Shown: one piece after another, positions 1 to 10,730 of the stretch | Layout: each line of letters begins with the position of its first letter | How positions within the stretch are numbered: the stretch's first letter is position 1 | Assembly: GCF_031760065.1 (NCBI RefSeq) | Contig: NZ_CP134500.1 | Coordinates: forward strand, 6,572,001 to 6,636,000 | Source of the DNA: Streptomyces durocortorensis | Lineage (GTDB): Bacteria; Actinomycetota; Actinomycetes; Streptomycetales; Streptomycetaceae | Direction of reading: 5' to 3' | DNA length: 64,000 nt | Translations under genes and position numbers: made by a program | Notes under the pieces: generated by a model | What the model was told of the DNA's origin: nothing | Seen by the model: only the letters and a program-made list of their open reading frames with translations | Databases searched by the model: none

Positions 1-2
1 CC

Positions 3-788
3 CAGGCCGCCGCGCCGACCGTGAAGAAGGTCGCCCTGGAGCTCGGCGGCAAGAACCCCAACGTGGTCTTCGCCGATGCCTGCGCCACCGACGAGGACTT
101 CGACACCGCCGTCGACCAGGCCCTGAACGCCGCGTTCTTCCACAGCGGTCAGGTCTGCTCCGCCGGGGCCCGCCTGATCATCGAGGAGAGCGTCCGCGAG
201 CGGTTCGTCACCGAGCTGGCCCGCCGCGCGGACGCCATCCGCCTGGGCCGGGGCACCCTCGACGGTGTGGAGTGCGGCCCCCTCGTCTCCGCCCAGCAGC
301 TCGCCAAGGTCGAGGCGTACGTGGCCTCCGCCCGCGAGGAGGGCGCGATCGTCCGGGCCGGCGGCGAACGCCCGAAGCCCAGCGACGTACGCCCCGAAGG
401 CGGCTACTTCTACCGGCCGACCGTCCTGGACGGCTGCCACCGCGAGATGCGCGTCGTGCGTGAGGAGACCTTCGGCCCGATCCTCACCGTCGAGACCTTC
501 CGCACCGAGGAAGAGGCCGTCACGCTGGCCAACGACACCGACTACGGCCTCGCGGGCGCCGTCTGGACGACCGACGCGGGCCGGGCCCGCCGGGTCGCCG
601 GACGGCTGCGCCACGGCACCGTCTGGATCAACGACTACCACCCCTACCTCCCGCAGGCCGAGTGGGGCGGCTTCGGCAAGTCCGGTACGGGGCGCGAGCT
701 CGGCCCGACGGGGCTCGCCGAGTACCGCGAGTCCAAGCACATCTACCAGAACCTCAACCCGCGCCCCCAGCGCTGGTTCGCCGGCTGA
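3..788 (+). CDS. betB: Betaine aldehyde dehydrogenase, C-terminal part (cut by window edge)
   Basis: NAD(P)-dependent oxidation of betaine aldehyde to glycine betaine, the second step of choline oxidation. The reading frame is open from the first bases, so the N-terminal half lies outside the window. The internal GTG at 21 is not the start, because it precedes the family motif ELGGKNP that carries the general-base Glu. The catalytic Cys is in GQVCSAG. The C-terminus [21 protein letters not shown] and the KHIYQNLNP tail resemble GbsA/BetB enzymes rather than generic ALDHs. A GMC dehydrogenase follows after 98 bases and a betaine-type ABC importer after that, which supports the substrate. The exact substrate remains inferred. 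Confidence 0.88.
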   Translation, partial: QAAAPTVKKVALELGGKNPNVVFADACATDEDFDTAVDQALNAAFFHSGQVCSAGARLIIEESVRERFVTELARRADAIRLGRGTLDGVECGPLVSAQQLAKVEAYVASAREEGAIVRAGGERPKPSDVRPEGGYFYRPTVLDGCHREMRVVREETFGPILTVETFRTEEEAVTLANDTDYGLAGAVWTTDAGRARRVAGRLRHGTVWINDYHPYLPQAEWGGFGKSGTGRELGPTGLAEYRESKHIYQNLNPRPQRWFAG

Positions 789-796
789 CGCCTGCG

Positions 797-828
797 GGGA
801 CCGGGCGGAAGACCCGCCGTCCGGTCCC
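797..828 (+). terminator. Hairpin between betB and betA (possible attenuator)
   Basis: Perfect 8-bp arms GGGACCGG and CCGGTCCC enclose a 16-base GC-rich loop. There is no T-tract, so it may slow or partly terminate transcription, or stabilise the upstream message, rather than separate two operons. Confidence 0.4.
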
Positions 829-886
829 GACCGGCTGTTCGCAGCACCACGCACACGCACGAACCTTGCAGAAGGAGCAGTGACCG

Positions 887-2502
887 ATGCCCCCCACCCC
901 CAGCAGCACCGCAGTCCCCGACCCCGACGCCCACCTGGCCGACTACGTGATCGTCGGCGGTGGCACCGCCGGATCGGTCATCGCCTCCCGGCTCACCGAG
1001 GACCCCGACGTGACCGTCACGGTCATCGAGGGCGGCCCCACCGACATCGACCGCGACGACGTCCTCACCCTGCGCCGCTGGCTCGGCCTCCTCGGCGGCG
1101 ACCTCGACTACGACTACCCCACCACCGAGCAGCCGCGCGGCAACTCCCACATCCGCCACAGCCGCGCCCGGGTGCTCGGCGGCTGCTCCTCGCACAACAC
1201 GCTGATCAGCTTCAAGCCGCTGCCCGGCGACTGGGACGAGTGGGCCGAGGCGGGCGCCGAGGGCTGGGGCGCGGCCGCGATGGACCCGTACTTCGCCAAG
1301 CTGCGCAACAACATCGTCCCGGTCGACGAGAAGGACCGCAACGCCATCGCCCGCGACTTCGTCGACGCCGCCCAGGAGGCGGCCGGAGTCCCGCGCGTGG
1401 ACAGCTTCAACAGCAAGCCGTTCCACGAGGGCGTCGGCTTCTTCGACCTCGCCTACCACCCCGAGAACAACAAGCGCTCCTCCGCCTCGGTCGCCTACCT
1501 CCACCCCCACATCGAGGCCGGTGACCGCCCCAACCTGCGGATCATGCTGGAGACCTGGGCGTACCGCCTGGAGTTCGACGGCACCCGCGCCACCGGAGTG
1601 CACGTCCGGACCAAGGACGGCGAGGAGATCCTGCTGCGTGCCGCCCGTGAGGTCATCGTCTGCGCGGGCGCGGTGGACACGCCCCGACTGCTGATGCACT
1701 CCGGGATCGGCCCGCGCGAGGACCTCGAAGCGCTCGGCATCGACGTCCGCCACGACCTTCCGGGCGTCGGCGAGAACCTGCTCGACCACCCCGAGTCCGT
1801 CATCGTCTGGGAGACCGACGGTCCCATCCCGGAGAACTCCGCGATGGACTCCGACGCGGGACTCTTCGTCCGCCGCGACCCCGGATCCCGGGGCCCGGAC
1901 CTGATGTTCCACTTCTACCAGATCCCGTTCACCGACAACCCCGAACGCCTCGGCTACGAGAAGCCCGAGCACGGGGTGTCGATGACGCCGAACATCCCCA
2001 AGCCGCGCAGCCGGGGCCGCCTCTACCTCACGAGCGCCGACCCCGAGGTCAAGCCGGCCCTGGACTTCCGGTACTTCACCGACGAGGACGACTACGACGG
2101 CCGCACCCTGGTCGACGGCATCAAGCTCGCCCGTGAGATCGCGGCCACCGAACCGCTGGCCCACTGGCTCAAGCGCGAGGTCTGCCCCGGCCCCGAGGTC
2201 ACGTCGGACGAGGCGATCAGCGAGTACGCCCGCAAGGTCGCCCACACCGTCTACCACCCGGCGGGCACCTGCAAGATGGGCGCGACGGACGACCAAGAGG
2301 CGGTCGTGGACCCGCAGTTGCGCATCCGGGGGCTGGAAGGCATCCGGATCGCCGACGCGTCGGTCTTCCCGACCATGCCCGCCGTCAACCCGATGATCGG
2401 CGTCCTCATGGTGGGCGAGAAGTGCGCCGAACTCCTCGCGAACCGGCCGGGCGGCGCCGACGCCGTGCCGGCCACTGGCACCAGCACCGGAGGTGACGCC
2501 CG

Positions 2503-2506
<4 letters not shown>
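887..2506 (+). CDS. betA: GMC-family choline dehydrogenase/oxidase
   Basis: FAD-dependent oxidation of choline to betaine aldehyde (inferred from family and context). The N-terminus has the dinucleotide-binding signature [18 protein letters not shown], then the GMC signature VLGGCSSHN. The C-terminal GMC_oxred_C domain carries [13 protein letters not shown] with the active-site His and the closing [18 protein letters not shown]. At 539 residues it is of normal family length. A strong ribosome site, GAAGGAG at 871-877, fixes the ATG at 887. It overlaps the following ABC ATPase gene by four bases (ATGA), so oxidation and uptake are translationally coupled. Other GMC alcohol oxidases share these motifs, so choline is an inference from the neighbours. 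Confidence 0.86.
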
Positions 2507-3623
<1,117 letters not shown>

Positions 3624-3624
<1 letters not shown>

Positions 3625-5612
3625 TGGCCACCGCCCAGGCCACCCCGGTCCGCGCCGCACAGCCGGGCGCGAGCCGGGGGCCGCTGGCCGCCCTCCGCGA
3701 ACGCCCGGCGGCCGGGAAGCTGCTGCTCCTCGCACTCGCCGCCGCCGTCCTTGTCCCCCTCGTCCACGGACGCTGGGGCGGAGGCATCTGGCCGGACGCC
3801 CTGACCGCCGACCTGTCCGAACCGCTCGGCAACGTCACCGACTGGATCGTCTCCAACCGCGACAGCCACCCGCTGTTCCTGTACTTCTTCGGCCACATCA
3901 GTAACGCCGTCGTGCTCTCCGTACGCGGCGTCTACCTGGTCCTCCTGGCCCTCGGCTGGGCGGGCGTCACCGTGTTCGCCGCAGCCGTCGCCTGGCGCGT
4001 CGCGGGCGTCAGGCTCGCCCTGACCGCAGCCGTGTCGTTCCTGGTCTGCGGACTGCTCGGCATGTGGGTGCCGACCATGCAGACGCTCGCGCTGATGGTC
4101 GTCGCGGTCCTCGCCTCCGTCGTGCTGGGGCTCGTCCTCGGCCTGGCCGCCGGGCTGTCCGACCGCGTCTTCCGCATCCTGCGCCCGGTGCTCGACACCA
4201 TGCAGGTGCTGCCCGCGTTCGCGTATCTGCTGCCTGTCGTCCTGGTCTTCGGCATCGGCGTCCCGGGCGCGGTCCTGGCCACCGTCGTGTACGCGGCTCC
4301 GCCGATGGCCCGCCTCACCGCGCTCGGCCTGCGCGGCGCGGACCGCGGGGTCATGGAGGCAGTGACCTCGCTCGGCGCGACCGGGCGGCAGCGGCTGCTG
4401 ACGGCCCGCCTCCCGCTGGCCCGCAAGGAGCTGCTCCTCGGCCTCAACCAGACCATCATGATGGCGCTCTCCATGGCCGTCATCGCCTCCGTGATCGGCG
4501 CGGGCGGCCTTGGCGACCGCGTCTACCAGGCGCTGTCCTCCGTGGACGTCGGCGCGGCGCTCGCCGCGGGCATCCCGATCGTGCTGCTGGCCGTCGTCCT
4601 GGACCGTACGACGGAGGCGGCGGGCCGCCGCATCGGCACCGAGCCCACCGGCCCGGCCCTCCTCCGGGGCCCGCGGGGCTGGACCCTGGCCGCCGTGGTC
4701 ACCGCCGCCGCCGTCGCCGTCGTCGGACGGCTCACCGACGGCCGGGTCTGGCCCGAGGACGTCACCGTGGCGATCGCCGGACCGGTCAACACCGCCAAGG
4801 ACTGGATGGTCGACCACCTCTACACCGGTGTGCCCGTCGTCGGCGGCACCGCCGACCTCGCCTCCCACTTCACCAGCGGCATCCTGAACCCGCTGCGCAG
4901 CGGACTCACCGGCCTGCCCTGGTGGTCGGTTCTCCTCATCGTCGCCGCCCTCGCCTGGACCATCGGCACCTGGCGCACCGCCGTGACCGCCGTCCTCGCG
5001 ATGGCCGCGATCGGCGTCCTCGGCGTGTGGGAGCCGTCCATGGACACCCTCAGCCAGGTGCTCGCCGCCGTCGCCGTCACCCTGGTCCTCGGCTTCGGCA
5101 TCGCGATCGGCACAGCCCGTAGCGAGCGCCTGGAGCGGCTGCTGCGACCGGTCCTGGACGTCTTCCAGACCATGCCGCAGTTCGTCTACCTGATCCCCGT
5201 CGTCGCCCTCTTCGGCGTCGGCCGCGCCCCCGCGGCCGCAGCCGCGGTCGTCTACGCGCTGCCCGCCGTCGTCCGCATCACCACCCAGGGGCTGCGGGGC
5301 GTCGACCCGGCGGCGATGGAGTGCGCCCGCTCGCTCGGCGCGACCCCCGGCCAGCAGCTGCGTCAGGTCCAGATCCCGCTGGCCAGGCCCTCACTGCTGC
5401 TCGCCGTCAACCAGGCCGTGGTCCTGGTCCTCGCGGTCGTCATCATCGGCGGACTCGTCGGCTCGGGCGCGCTCGGCTACGAGGTCGTCCTCGGCCTCGC
5501 CCAGGGCGACCTGGCCACCGGGCTCGTCGCCGGAGCGGCGATCGTCTGTCTCGGCCTGATGCTCGACCGCGTCACCCAGCCCACCGCCCGCCGCCAGCGA
5601 CAGGAGGGCTGA
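3624..5612 (+). CDS. opuAB: Betaine ABC importer permease, two permease domains fused in tandem
   Basis: Membrane channel of the importer. The 662-residue protein is about twice a normal ProW/OpuAB permease. Each half has several hydrophobic spans and a complete BPD_transp_1 core with an EAA-type loop: residues around 230-250 (AVTSLGATGRQRLLTARLPL) and around 567-590 (CARSLGATPGQQLRQVQIPL). Each core is introduced by a similar stretch, LRPVLDTMQVLP and LRPVLDVFQTMP. The N-terminal preludes also match (TDWIVSNR versus KDWMVDHL). A head-to-tail fusion would let one polypeptide replace the usual permease homodimer. It starts at an ATG overlapping the ATPase stop (TGATG). Confidence 0.9.
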
Positions 5613-5613
5613 A

Positions 5614-6588
5614 ATGAACCGCTCCCGCACACGCCTGCTCGTGGCCTTCGCCTCGGCCACCGCCTTGCTCACCACGGCGGGCTGCGGTGCCGCGGACATG
5701 ACCAAGCAGGCATCCCCGTTCGCGGCCCCCGCCGGGGTCAAGACGGTGACGCTCTCCGTGCAGTCCTGGGTCGGCGCCCAGGCGAACGTCGCCGTGGCCG
5801 AACAGCTCCTCAAGGAGGAGCTCGGCTACCGCGTCGACCTGGTCCAGACGGACGAGGTCCCCGCCTGGGACGCCCTCAGCCAGGGCCGCGTCGACGCGAT
5901 CCTGGAGGACTGGGGCCACCCGGACCAGGAGAAGCTGTACATCGACGAGAAGAAGACCATCGTGAGGGGCGGCGACCTCGGGGTCACCGGCCACATCGGC
6001 TGGTACGTGCCCAAGTACTGGGCGGACGAGCACCCCGACGTCACCGACTGGAAGAACCTCAACAAGTACGCGAAGGAGCTGAGGACCGCCGAGAGCGGCG
6101 GCAAGGGCCAGCTGATGGACGGCTCGCCCTCCTACATCACCAACGACGTCGCCCTGGTGAAGAACCTGGACCTGGACTACAAGGTGGTCTTCGCCGGCTC
6201 CGAGGCCGCCCAGATCACCCAGATCCAGCAGTTCGCCAAGGCGGAGAAGCCCTTCCTCAGCTACTGGTACCAGCCGCAGTGGCTGTTCAACGAGGTGCCG
6301 ATGGTCGAGGTGAAGCTCCCCGCCTACACGGACGAGTGCGCGGCGAAGGACCCCGCGGACATCGACTGCGCCTACCCGACGACGCCGCTGCAGAAGTTCC
6401 TGAACGCGGACTTCGCCGAGCGCGGCGGGGAGGCGTCCGCGTTCCTCAAGAAGTTCCACTGGTCGGAGGAGGACCAGAACGAGGTCTCGGAGATGATCGC
6501 CTCGCAGAAGCTGACGCCCCAGGAGGCGGCGAAGCGCTGGATCGACCGGCACCCGGATGTCTGGGAGAAGTGGCTGCCGCAGGACTGA
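5614..6588 (+). CDS. opuAC: Glycine betaine/choline-binding lipoprotein
   Basis: Extracellular substrate-binding protein delivering betaine-type solutes to the permease. The signal peptide ends in a lipobox, TTAGCGAAD, so Cys near residue 25 should be lipid-anchored. The mature part has OpuAC features: an early segment SWVGAQANVAVAEQLLKEEL, then DEVPAWDALSQGRVDAILEDW, and Trp/Tyr-rich segments (GHIGWYVPKYW, SYWYQPQWLF) able to form the aromatic cage for quaternary ammonium. AGGAGGG at 5602-5608 precedes the ATG, one base after the permease stop. It is the last gene of the cluster, followed by a strong hairpin. Confidence 0.92.
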   Translation: MNRSRTRLLVAFASATALLTTAGCGAADMTKQASPFAAPAGVKTVTLSVQSWVGAQANVAVAEQLLKEELGYRVDLVQTDEVPAWDALSQGRVDAILEDWGHPDQEKLYIDEKKTIVRGGDLGVTGHIGWYVPKYWADEHPDVTDWKNLNKYAKELRTAESGGKGQLMDGSPSYITNDVALVKNLDLDYKVVFAGSEAAQITQIQQFAKAEKPFLSYWYQPQWLFNEVPMVEVKLPAYTDECAAKDPADIDCAYPTTPLQKFLNADFAERGGEASAFLKKFHWSEEDQNEVSEMIASQKLTPQEAAKRWIDRHPDVWEKWLPQD

Positions 6589-6595
6589 GGCCCTG

Positions 6596-6626
6596 GGTGC
6601 CCGGCTCCGCGAGGCAGCCGGGCACC
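6596..6626. terminator. Bidirectional terminator hairpin after opuAC and the P450 gene
   Basis: Perfect 11-bp arms with core GTGCCCGGCT and AGCCGGGCAC and a 9-base loop, placed between the ends of two convergent genes. T-tracts are absent, as is common in high-GC actinobacteria. Confidence 0.7.
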
Positions 6627-6645
6627 TCCGCCTCCCACCGTCCCC

Positions 6646-8013
6646 CTACCTCGCCCGGACGGTGGCCAGGACGTCCCGGTCCGGCTGGAGCGTCAGGCTC
6701 GGTACGGGCCCGACCTCGCCCGGGTCGACGTCCAGGTCGAAGCGGCGGGCCAGCACGGCCAGAATGAGGACCGCTTCCACCATCGCGAAGCGCGTACCGA
6801 TGCAGACCCGGGGCCCGCCGCCGAACGGGAACCACGCGTACTCCGCGATCGCGTCGCCCCGCTCCGCGTCCCAGCGCTCGGGCCGGAACTCCTCCGGCTC
6901 CGGGAACCACCGCGCGTCGCGGTGTGTGGACCACTGGCTGGTCCACACCCGGGTCCCCTCCGGGATCGGCAGCCCGCCGACGCGCGCACCCTCCTTCGCC
7001 ACCCCGGTGATCAGCCAGATCGTGGGATACAGCCGCAGGGTCTCCTTCACCACGGCCTGGGTGTACGTCAGTCGGGCGTAGTCCTCGAAGCCGGGCTCCC
7101 GGTCGCCGAGCACCCGCTCCAGCTCATCGGCGAGCGCCTCCCGGACCCGGGGGCTGCGGGCGAGCAGGTACCACGCCCACACCAGCGTCGAACTCGTGGT
7201 CTCGTGACCGCCGATGTACAGCGTGACCGCCTCGTCACGGATCTCCTCGTCGCTGAGCCGCGTTCCGCTCTCGTCGACGGCGGTGAGCAACCGGCTGAGC
7301 AGATCGGGGCGTTCCTCCTCGCCGTCCCGGTGCCGGGCGACGACCCGGCCCACCTCGGCGTCGATGACGGCGGCGGCCTTCCTGATGCGCGCCCGGCCGG
7401 GCGTAGGCACCCAGTCGGGAAGCAGGGCGCCGATCCCGGCGAATTCCTTGCCGATCTCCATCTGGGCGACGTCCATCGCCCGGCCCATCGCCTCCGAGTC
7501 GGCCGGGGTGTCGACGCCGAAGATGGTGCGTACCGCGATCTTCTGGGTGAGGGCCGCCATCTCCCGCTTGACGTCGACGCGTTCACCGTCCGACCAGCTG
7601 TCGGCCAGCTCCACCGCGGAGGCCGCCATGGTGACCGCGTACGACTTGACCTGCTTGGGCCGCACCGAGGGCTGCACGAGGGAGCGCTTGCGCCGCCAGT
7701 CCCGGCCCCGCGCCACGATGATGCCGTTGCCCATCACCGCCCGGAACGCGACTCCGAGCCGTGGCTGGTCGAAGGAGCGCTCCGTCTCGGTGAGCAACTC
7801 GCCTATGCAGTCCGGATCGGCGAGAAACACGCACCGGTTGCGTCCGAACCGCCAGCGCACCATGTCCCCGTGGCCCCGCAGGAGTTCGAAGAAGGCGAGC
7901 GGGTTCTTCGCGAACTGCGGCAGGTTCCCCAGCAGCGGCAGCCCTCTGGGGCCCGGTACGAGCGCATGGCCGCGAGACGGGGTGTCGAGCGCCGGGCCGG
8001 TCTGCGTGGACAT
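6646..8013 (-). CDS. Cytochrome P450
   Basis: Heme monooxygenase of about 455 residues; substrate unknown. Motifs in order: Pro-rich start PGPRGLPLLGNLPQF, I-helix oxygen-binding GGHETTSS, K-helix ExxR in KETLRLYPT, and the heme loop FPFGGGPRVCIG with the axial Cys. The proline-rich entry and FGGGPRVCIG resemble the CYP102/CYP4-like bacterial lineage more than class I CYP105/107 enzymes. The frame stays open to 8226, but the ATG at 8013 is preferred because GGGAGCGGAG lies just upstream and the extra N-terminus is Arg/Pro-rich with no P450 character. No ferredoxin gene is adjacent. It is convergent with the betaine cluster and probably unrelated to it. Confidence 0.9.
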   Translation of the reverse strand: MSTQTGPALDTPSRGHALVPGPRGLPLLGNLPQFAKNPLAFFELLRGHGDMVRWRFGRNRCVFLADPDCIGELLTETERSFDQPRLGVAFRAVMGNGIIVARGRDWRRKRSLVQPSVRPKQVKSYAVTMAASAVELADSWSDGERVDVKREMAALTQKIAVRTIFGVDTPADSEAMGRAMDVAQMEIGKEFAGIGALLPDWVPTPGRARIRKAAAVIDAEVGRVVARHRDGEEERPDLLSRLLTAVDESGTRLSDEEIRDEAVTLYIGGHETTSSTLVWAWYLLARSPRVREALADELERVLGDREPGFEDYARLTYTQAVVKETLRLYPTIWLITGVAKEGARVGGLPIPEGTRVWTSQWSTHRDARWFPEPEEFRPERWDAERGDAIAEYAWFPFGGGPRVCIGTRFAMVEAVLILAVLARRFDLDVDPGEVGPVPSLTLQPDRDVLATVRAR

Positions 8014-8241
8014 CGAAGGACTCCGCTCCCTGGGGCGCGCCACGGGCGGCGCGCCATCGTTCGAACCCCATCGAACAGGATGGGGGAGGTGCTCCGCCAG
8101 GGCGTCGGTCCGGACTGCCCGGAATGCGCCACCGGCCTTACGGAGTGAGTGAGTTGCCGAGGGTGGTGGGAGCGGCCTCCGGAATCGCACAGGGGCGGGC
8201 GCCGGAGTTGCCGCCACGCGTGACAATCCGCCTGAGGTGTG

Positions 8242-9726
8242 TCAGTTCCTGCTCAGAGTGCGGGAAACGCCCGCGACCACAGCCGTGGTGAGGAGCCAGC
8301 CGATGGCGATCAGCACGTACGACAGCCACTGTGTCGCCCCCGTCCAGTGCCATGCGCCCCGCTGGCCGAAGTCACCGATGGGGAAGAGCAGGTCGAGGGT
8401 GTAGAATAAGGAGTTGAACGGGGCGCCCTCTCCGTCCTTCGTCTGGACCGGTGAGCGGGCGCTGAACACCAGGCTGCCGAGCAGGCAGAGCGCTGTCATC
8501 CACAAGGCGGCCAGCCAGGGCCGGTAGCCGTATCCGACGGCGGCATCGAGGAGATAACCCCATACTCGTCCCGGTGCGTTCAGGGTGCTGCGACGGTGGC
8601 GTTGCTTCTCCAGCAACACCCTCCGGGCGTCGTCGTCGTGACCCGCCTGGCGGTAACAGGAGGCCAGTTGCTCGTACGGCTGCGGGGCATAGCCGGGGTT
8701 CCGGCGGAGCCATCCCAGGCGGTGGGCCACATCTCTCTGCGGGGGTGTCCTGTCGGAGTGGAGGGCGCCGTAGACGAAGCCGTCCAGCCGCACTTCCTCC
8801 GGCCAGCTCCGCTCGCCGTCGTGCAGAACGGCTGCTGTGGCACCCTGAAGGTTCACCGCTCCCGCAGGCTGTGCGGCAAGGGTGAAGTCGAGGGTTCCCA
8901 CCCGCATCCCGACGCCTGAGAGCGCCGTGTCGCCGCCGCCGAGGGTGGCTCCCTCAAGGGTCAGCAGGTCCGATATCTGAGCACCCCGCAGCCGCACAGT
9001 TCCCGTCGCGCTGAACCCCTCGGAGAGGTGTACCACTGTGGTTGTCACGTTGTCCGCGATCAGCGCCTCCCCGCCGGGGCTCTCCAGCCGGGCACCCTCC
9101 ATGAACAGGCCGCCGGGCAACTGCGCACCCGGCAGCCGTATTCCGCCCCGCGCGGTGAAGCCGTTCCGGCAGAAGACGCCGCCGCCCATGACCAGGCCCC
9201 CCGCGAACACCGCCCACGGTTCGGGAGCCGATATCCGTGCCTCGTCGAGAGTCAGCTCCCCCGCCACATAGGCGTTGATCAGGGAGAGACGGCCCGTGTC
9301 CATCACGGACCCGGTCAGGTCGAGACGGCCCTCGATGCGGGCCAGTCCGGCGTCCACGCCGGGGACCCGGCTGCGCGTGATCCGGATCGTCCGTGTCGAG
9401 GCCGCGTTGAAGCTGACCGGCTGATCCAACCGGCATTCCTTCAGCCAGAGCAGGTGGCCGATCTCCGCACCGGCCAGATCGAGGCGGCCCGTGATCCGAG
9501 CGCCGGCGAGACGCAGGGAGGCGACACTGCTCGGCCGTTCCGTGTTGCCGCCCAGCAGAAGGGCGGCCACGACCTCGGCGCGGACCGTGCGGTCGGCCCC
9601 CCAACGCGCCCCGGTGGCGGGATCGTCGTCCTCAGGCTCCCCGGTGCGCAGATCCACCCACCGCCCTTCGGGGAAGGAATCCCGCAAGGCATGCTCAGCC
9701 GCCGTCAGTTCGCCGTAGATCAACAC
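8242..9726 (-). CDS. Beta-helix-like repeat protein with two C-terminal membrane spans
   Basis: Function unknown. The N-terminal 300 residues contain repeats spaced roughly 20-25 residues apart with the pattern LxLxGAxIxGxLxL (LRLAGARITGRLDL, LRGAQISDLLTLEGATL), like pentapeptide-repeat or right-handed beta-helix proteins. A basic helical segment (about residues 330-385) follows, with YEQLASCYRQAGHDDDARRV resembling one TPR-like hairpin. Two hydrophobic spans close the protein: PWLAALWMTALCLLGSLVF and WLSYVLIAIGWLLTTAVVAG. Similar Streptomyces proteins are often labelled membrane-associated oxidoreductase, but I see no cofactor motif. Monocistronic, minus strand. Confidence 0.75.
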   Translation of the reverse strand: MLIYGELTAAEHALRDSFPEGRWVDLRTGEPEDDDPATGARWGADRTVRAEVVAALLLGGNTERPSSVASLRLAGARITGRLDLAGAEIGHLLWLKECRLDQPVSFNAASTRTIRITRSRVPGVDAGLARIEGRLDLTGSVMDTGRLSLINAYVAGELTLDEARISAPEPWAVFAGGLVMGGGVFCRNGFTARGGIRLPGAQLPGGLFMEGARLESPGGEALIADNVTTTVVHLSEGFSATGTVRLRGAQISDLLTLEGATLGGGDTALSGVGMRVGTLDFTLAAQPAGAVNLQGATAAVLHDGERSWPEEVRLDGFVYGALHSDRTPPQRDVAHRLGWLRRNPGYAPQPYEQLASCYRQAGHDDDARRVLLEKQRHRRSTLNAPGRVWGYLLDAAVGYGYRPWLAALWMTALCLLGSLVFSARSPVQTKDGEGAPFNSLFYTLDLLFPIGDFGQRGAWHWTGATQWLSYVLIAIGWLLTTAVVAGVSRTLSRN

Positions 9727-9854
9727 GGCTACAGGCTACGGCGTGCTGCCGCCCCGGCCGTGCCTCCCCGTCCCGAAGCGGCCCCGACCCGTCGCGGGCC
9801 AGGATCTTCGAGGTGCGGGGAGGCCGCCGTTGGCGGACCGGTGCGATGGGTCGC

Positions 9855-10730
9855 TCAGACGCCGGGCGGGACGTGTGCCGGGCGGCCCCGGCCCCGTGTC
9901 AGCGAGTAGCCGAGCACGGCCGCGAACGCGGCGAGCACTCCGCCGCCCACCGTCCACAGCCAGCGGTCGGTCCACCAGCCGGAGGCCCAGCCGTCCTCCG
10001 GCCCGGCGGTGGTCGGCGTCCGGGGAGCGGAGGCGTTCGCGTCGCCCGGCGCGGCGATCGAGACGCCCGGTACCAGCGGCTCGGAGAGCGACCCGTCCAC
10101 GTCGTGCGCGCCGTTCTGCTCCTTCGAGGCCGCCCGCACCTCCGCCCCGAACGGCAGGCCCAGGTCCTCGGCGGGCAGACCCGCCACCGTGAGGCGGACG
10201 TAGTAGCTGCCGGGCAGCGGGTCGTTCGCCCACGGTTCGGACCAGGAGCGCACGGTGCGCAGGACGCAGGACAGTTCCACGGTGGCCGCGTCGGCCGCCG
10301 CCTTCCTGGTCTGGTGCCCGTACTGGCAGGCCTGGCGGCGGCGCAGCCCGTCGTACACGTCGATCTGCCAGGTGGACGCCCCGCTCCGGGCGGCGCTCTC
10401 GGGGAGCTTCACCGTGGCCTCGACGGTGGGCCGTTGCCCGGCGTCGGCCGGGAACACCCAGTAGAGGTAGTCCCCGGTCGAGGCCTGGGCGGTGCCCCTC
10501 TGGCCCTGCTTGAGCGCGGTGGCCGTACGGAACGTGGTGCCGGCTTCAGTGGGGCCTGCCTCCTCCCCGGCGGGGCTCGCGCTCGCCGACGGGTCGTCGG
10601 CCACCGCCGGGCCGGTGGCGGTGAACAGGGTCACCCCGGCGAGCAGGGCTCCGGTCAGCGCGCGCCGCATGCCGTGCGCGCGGCTCAACGCGCGCCCTGC
10701 GCCGTGGGCGCGGCGAGGTGTCGTACGCAT
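9855..10730 (-). CDS. Secreted/membrane-anchored partner protein of the vWA gene
   Basis: Unknown function. The ATG at 10730 overlaps the stop of the upstream vWA gene by one base (TGATG), so the two are translationally coupled; the longer open frame to 10967 runs inside the vWA gene and is discarded. The first 45 residues form a signal peptide (RRALTGALLAGVTLFTATGPAVA). The mature part has an Ala/Ser/Glu linker, then a beta-rich domain with GDYLYWVFPADAGQRPTVEATV and paired Cys residues (RRQACQYGH and ELSCVLRTV). A C-terminal span, WTVGGGVLAAFAAVLGYSL, ends in a basic tail. The same topology appears in the vWA protein, suggesting a surface complex. Confidence 0.75.
   Translation of the reverse strand: MRTTPRRAHGAGRALSRAHGMRRALTGALLAGVTLFTATGPAVADDPSASASPAGEEAGPTEAGTTFRTATALKQGQRGTAQASTGDYLYWVFPADAGQRPTVEATVKLPESAARSGASTWQIDVYDGLRRRQACQYGHQTRKAAADAATVELSCVLRTVRSWSEPWANDPLPGSYYVRLTVAGLPAEDLGLPFGAEVRAASKEQNGAHDVDGSLSEPLVPGVSIAAPGDANASAPRTPTTAGPEDGWASGWWTDRWLWTVGGGVLAAFAAVLGYSLTRGRGRPAHVPPGV

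Noticed and set aside
8014..8226. Extension of the P450 frame by 71 residues
   Set aside because: The extension is Arg/Pro-rich without P450 character and the ATG at 8013 has a ribosome site.
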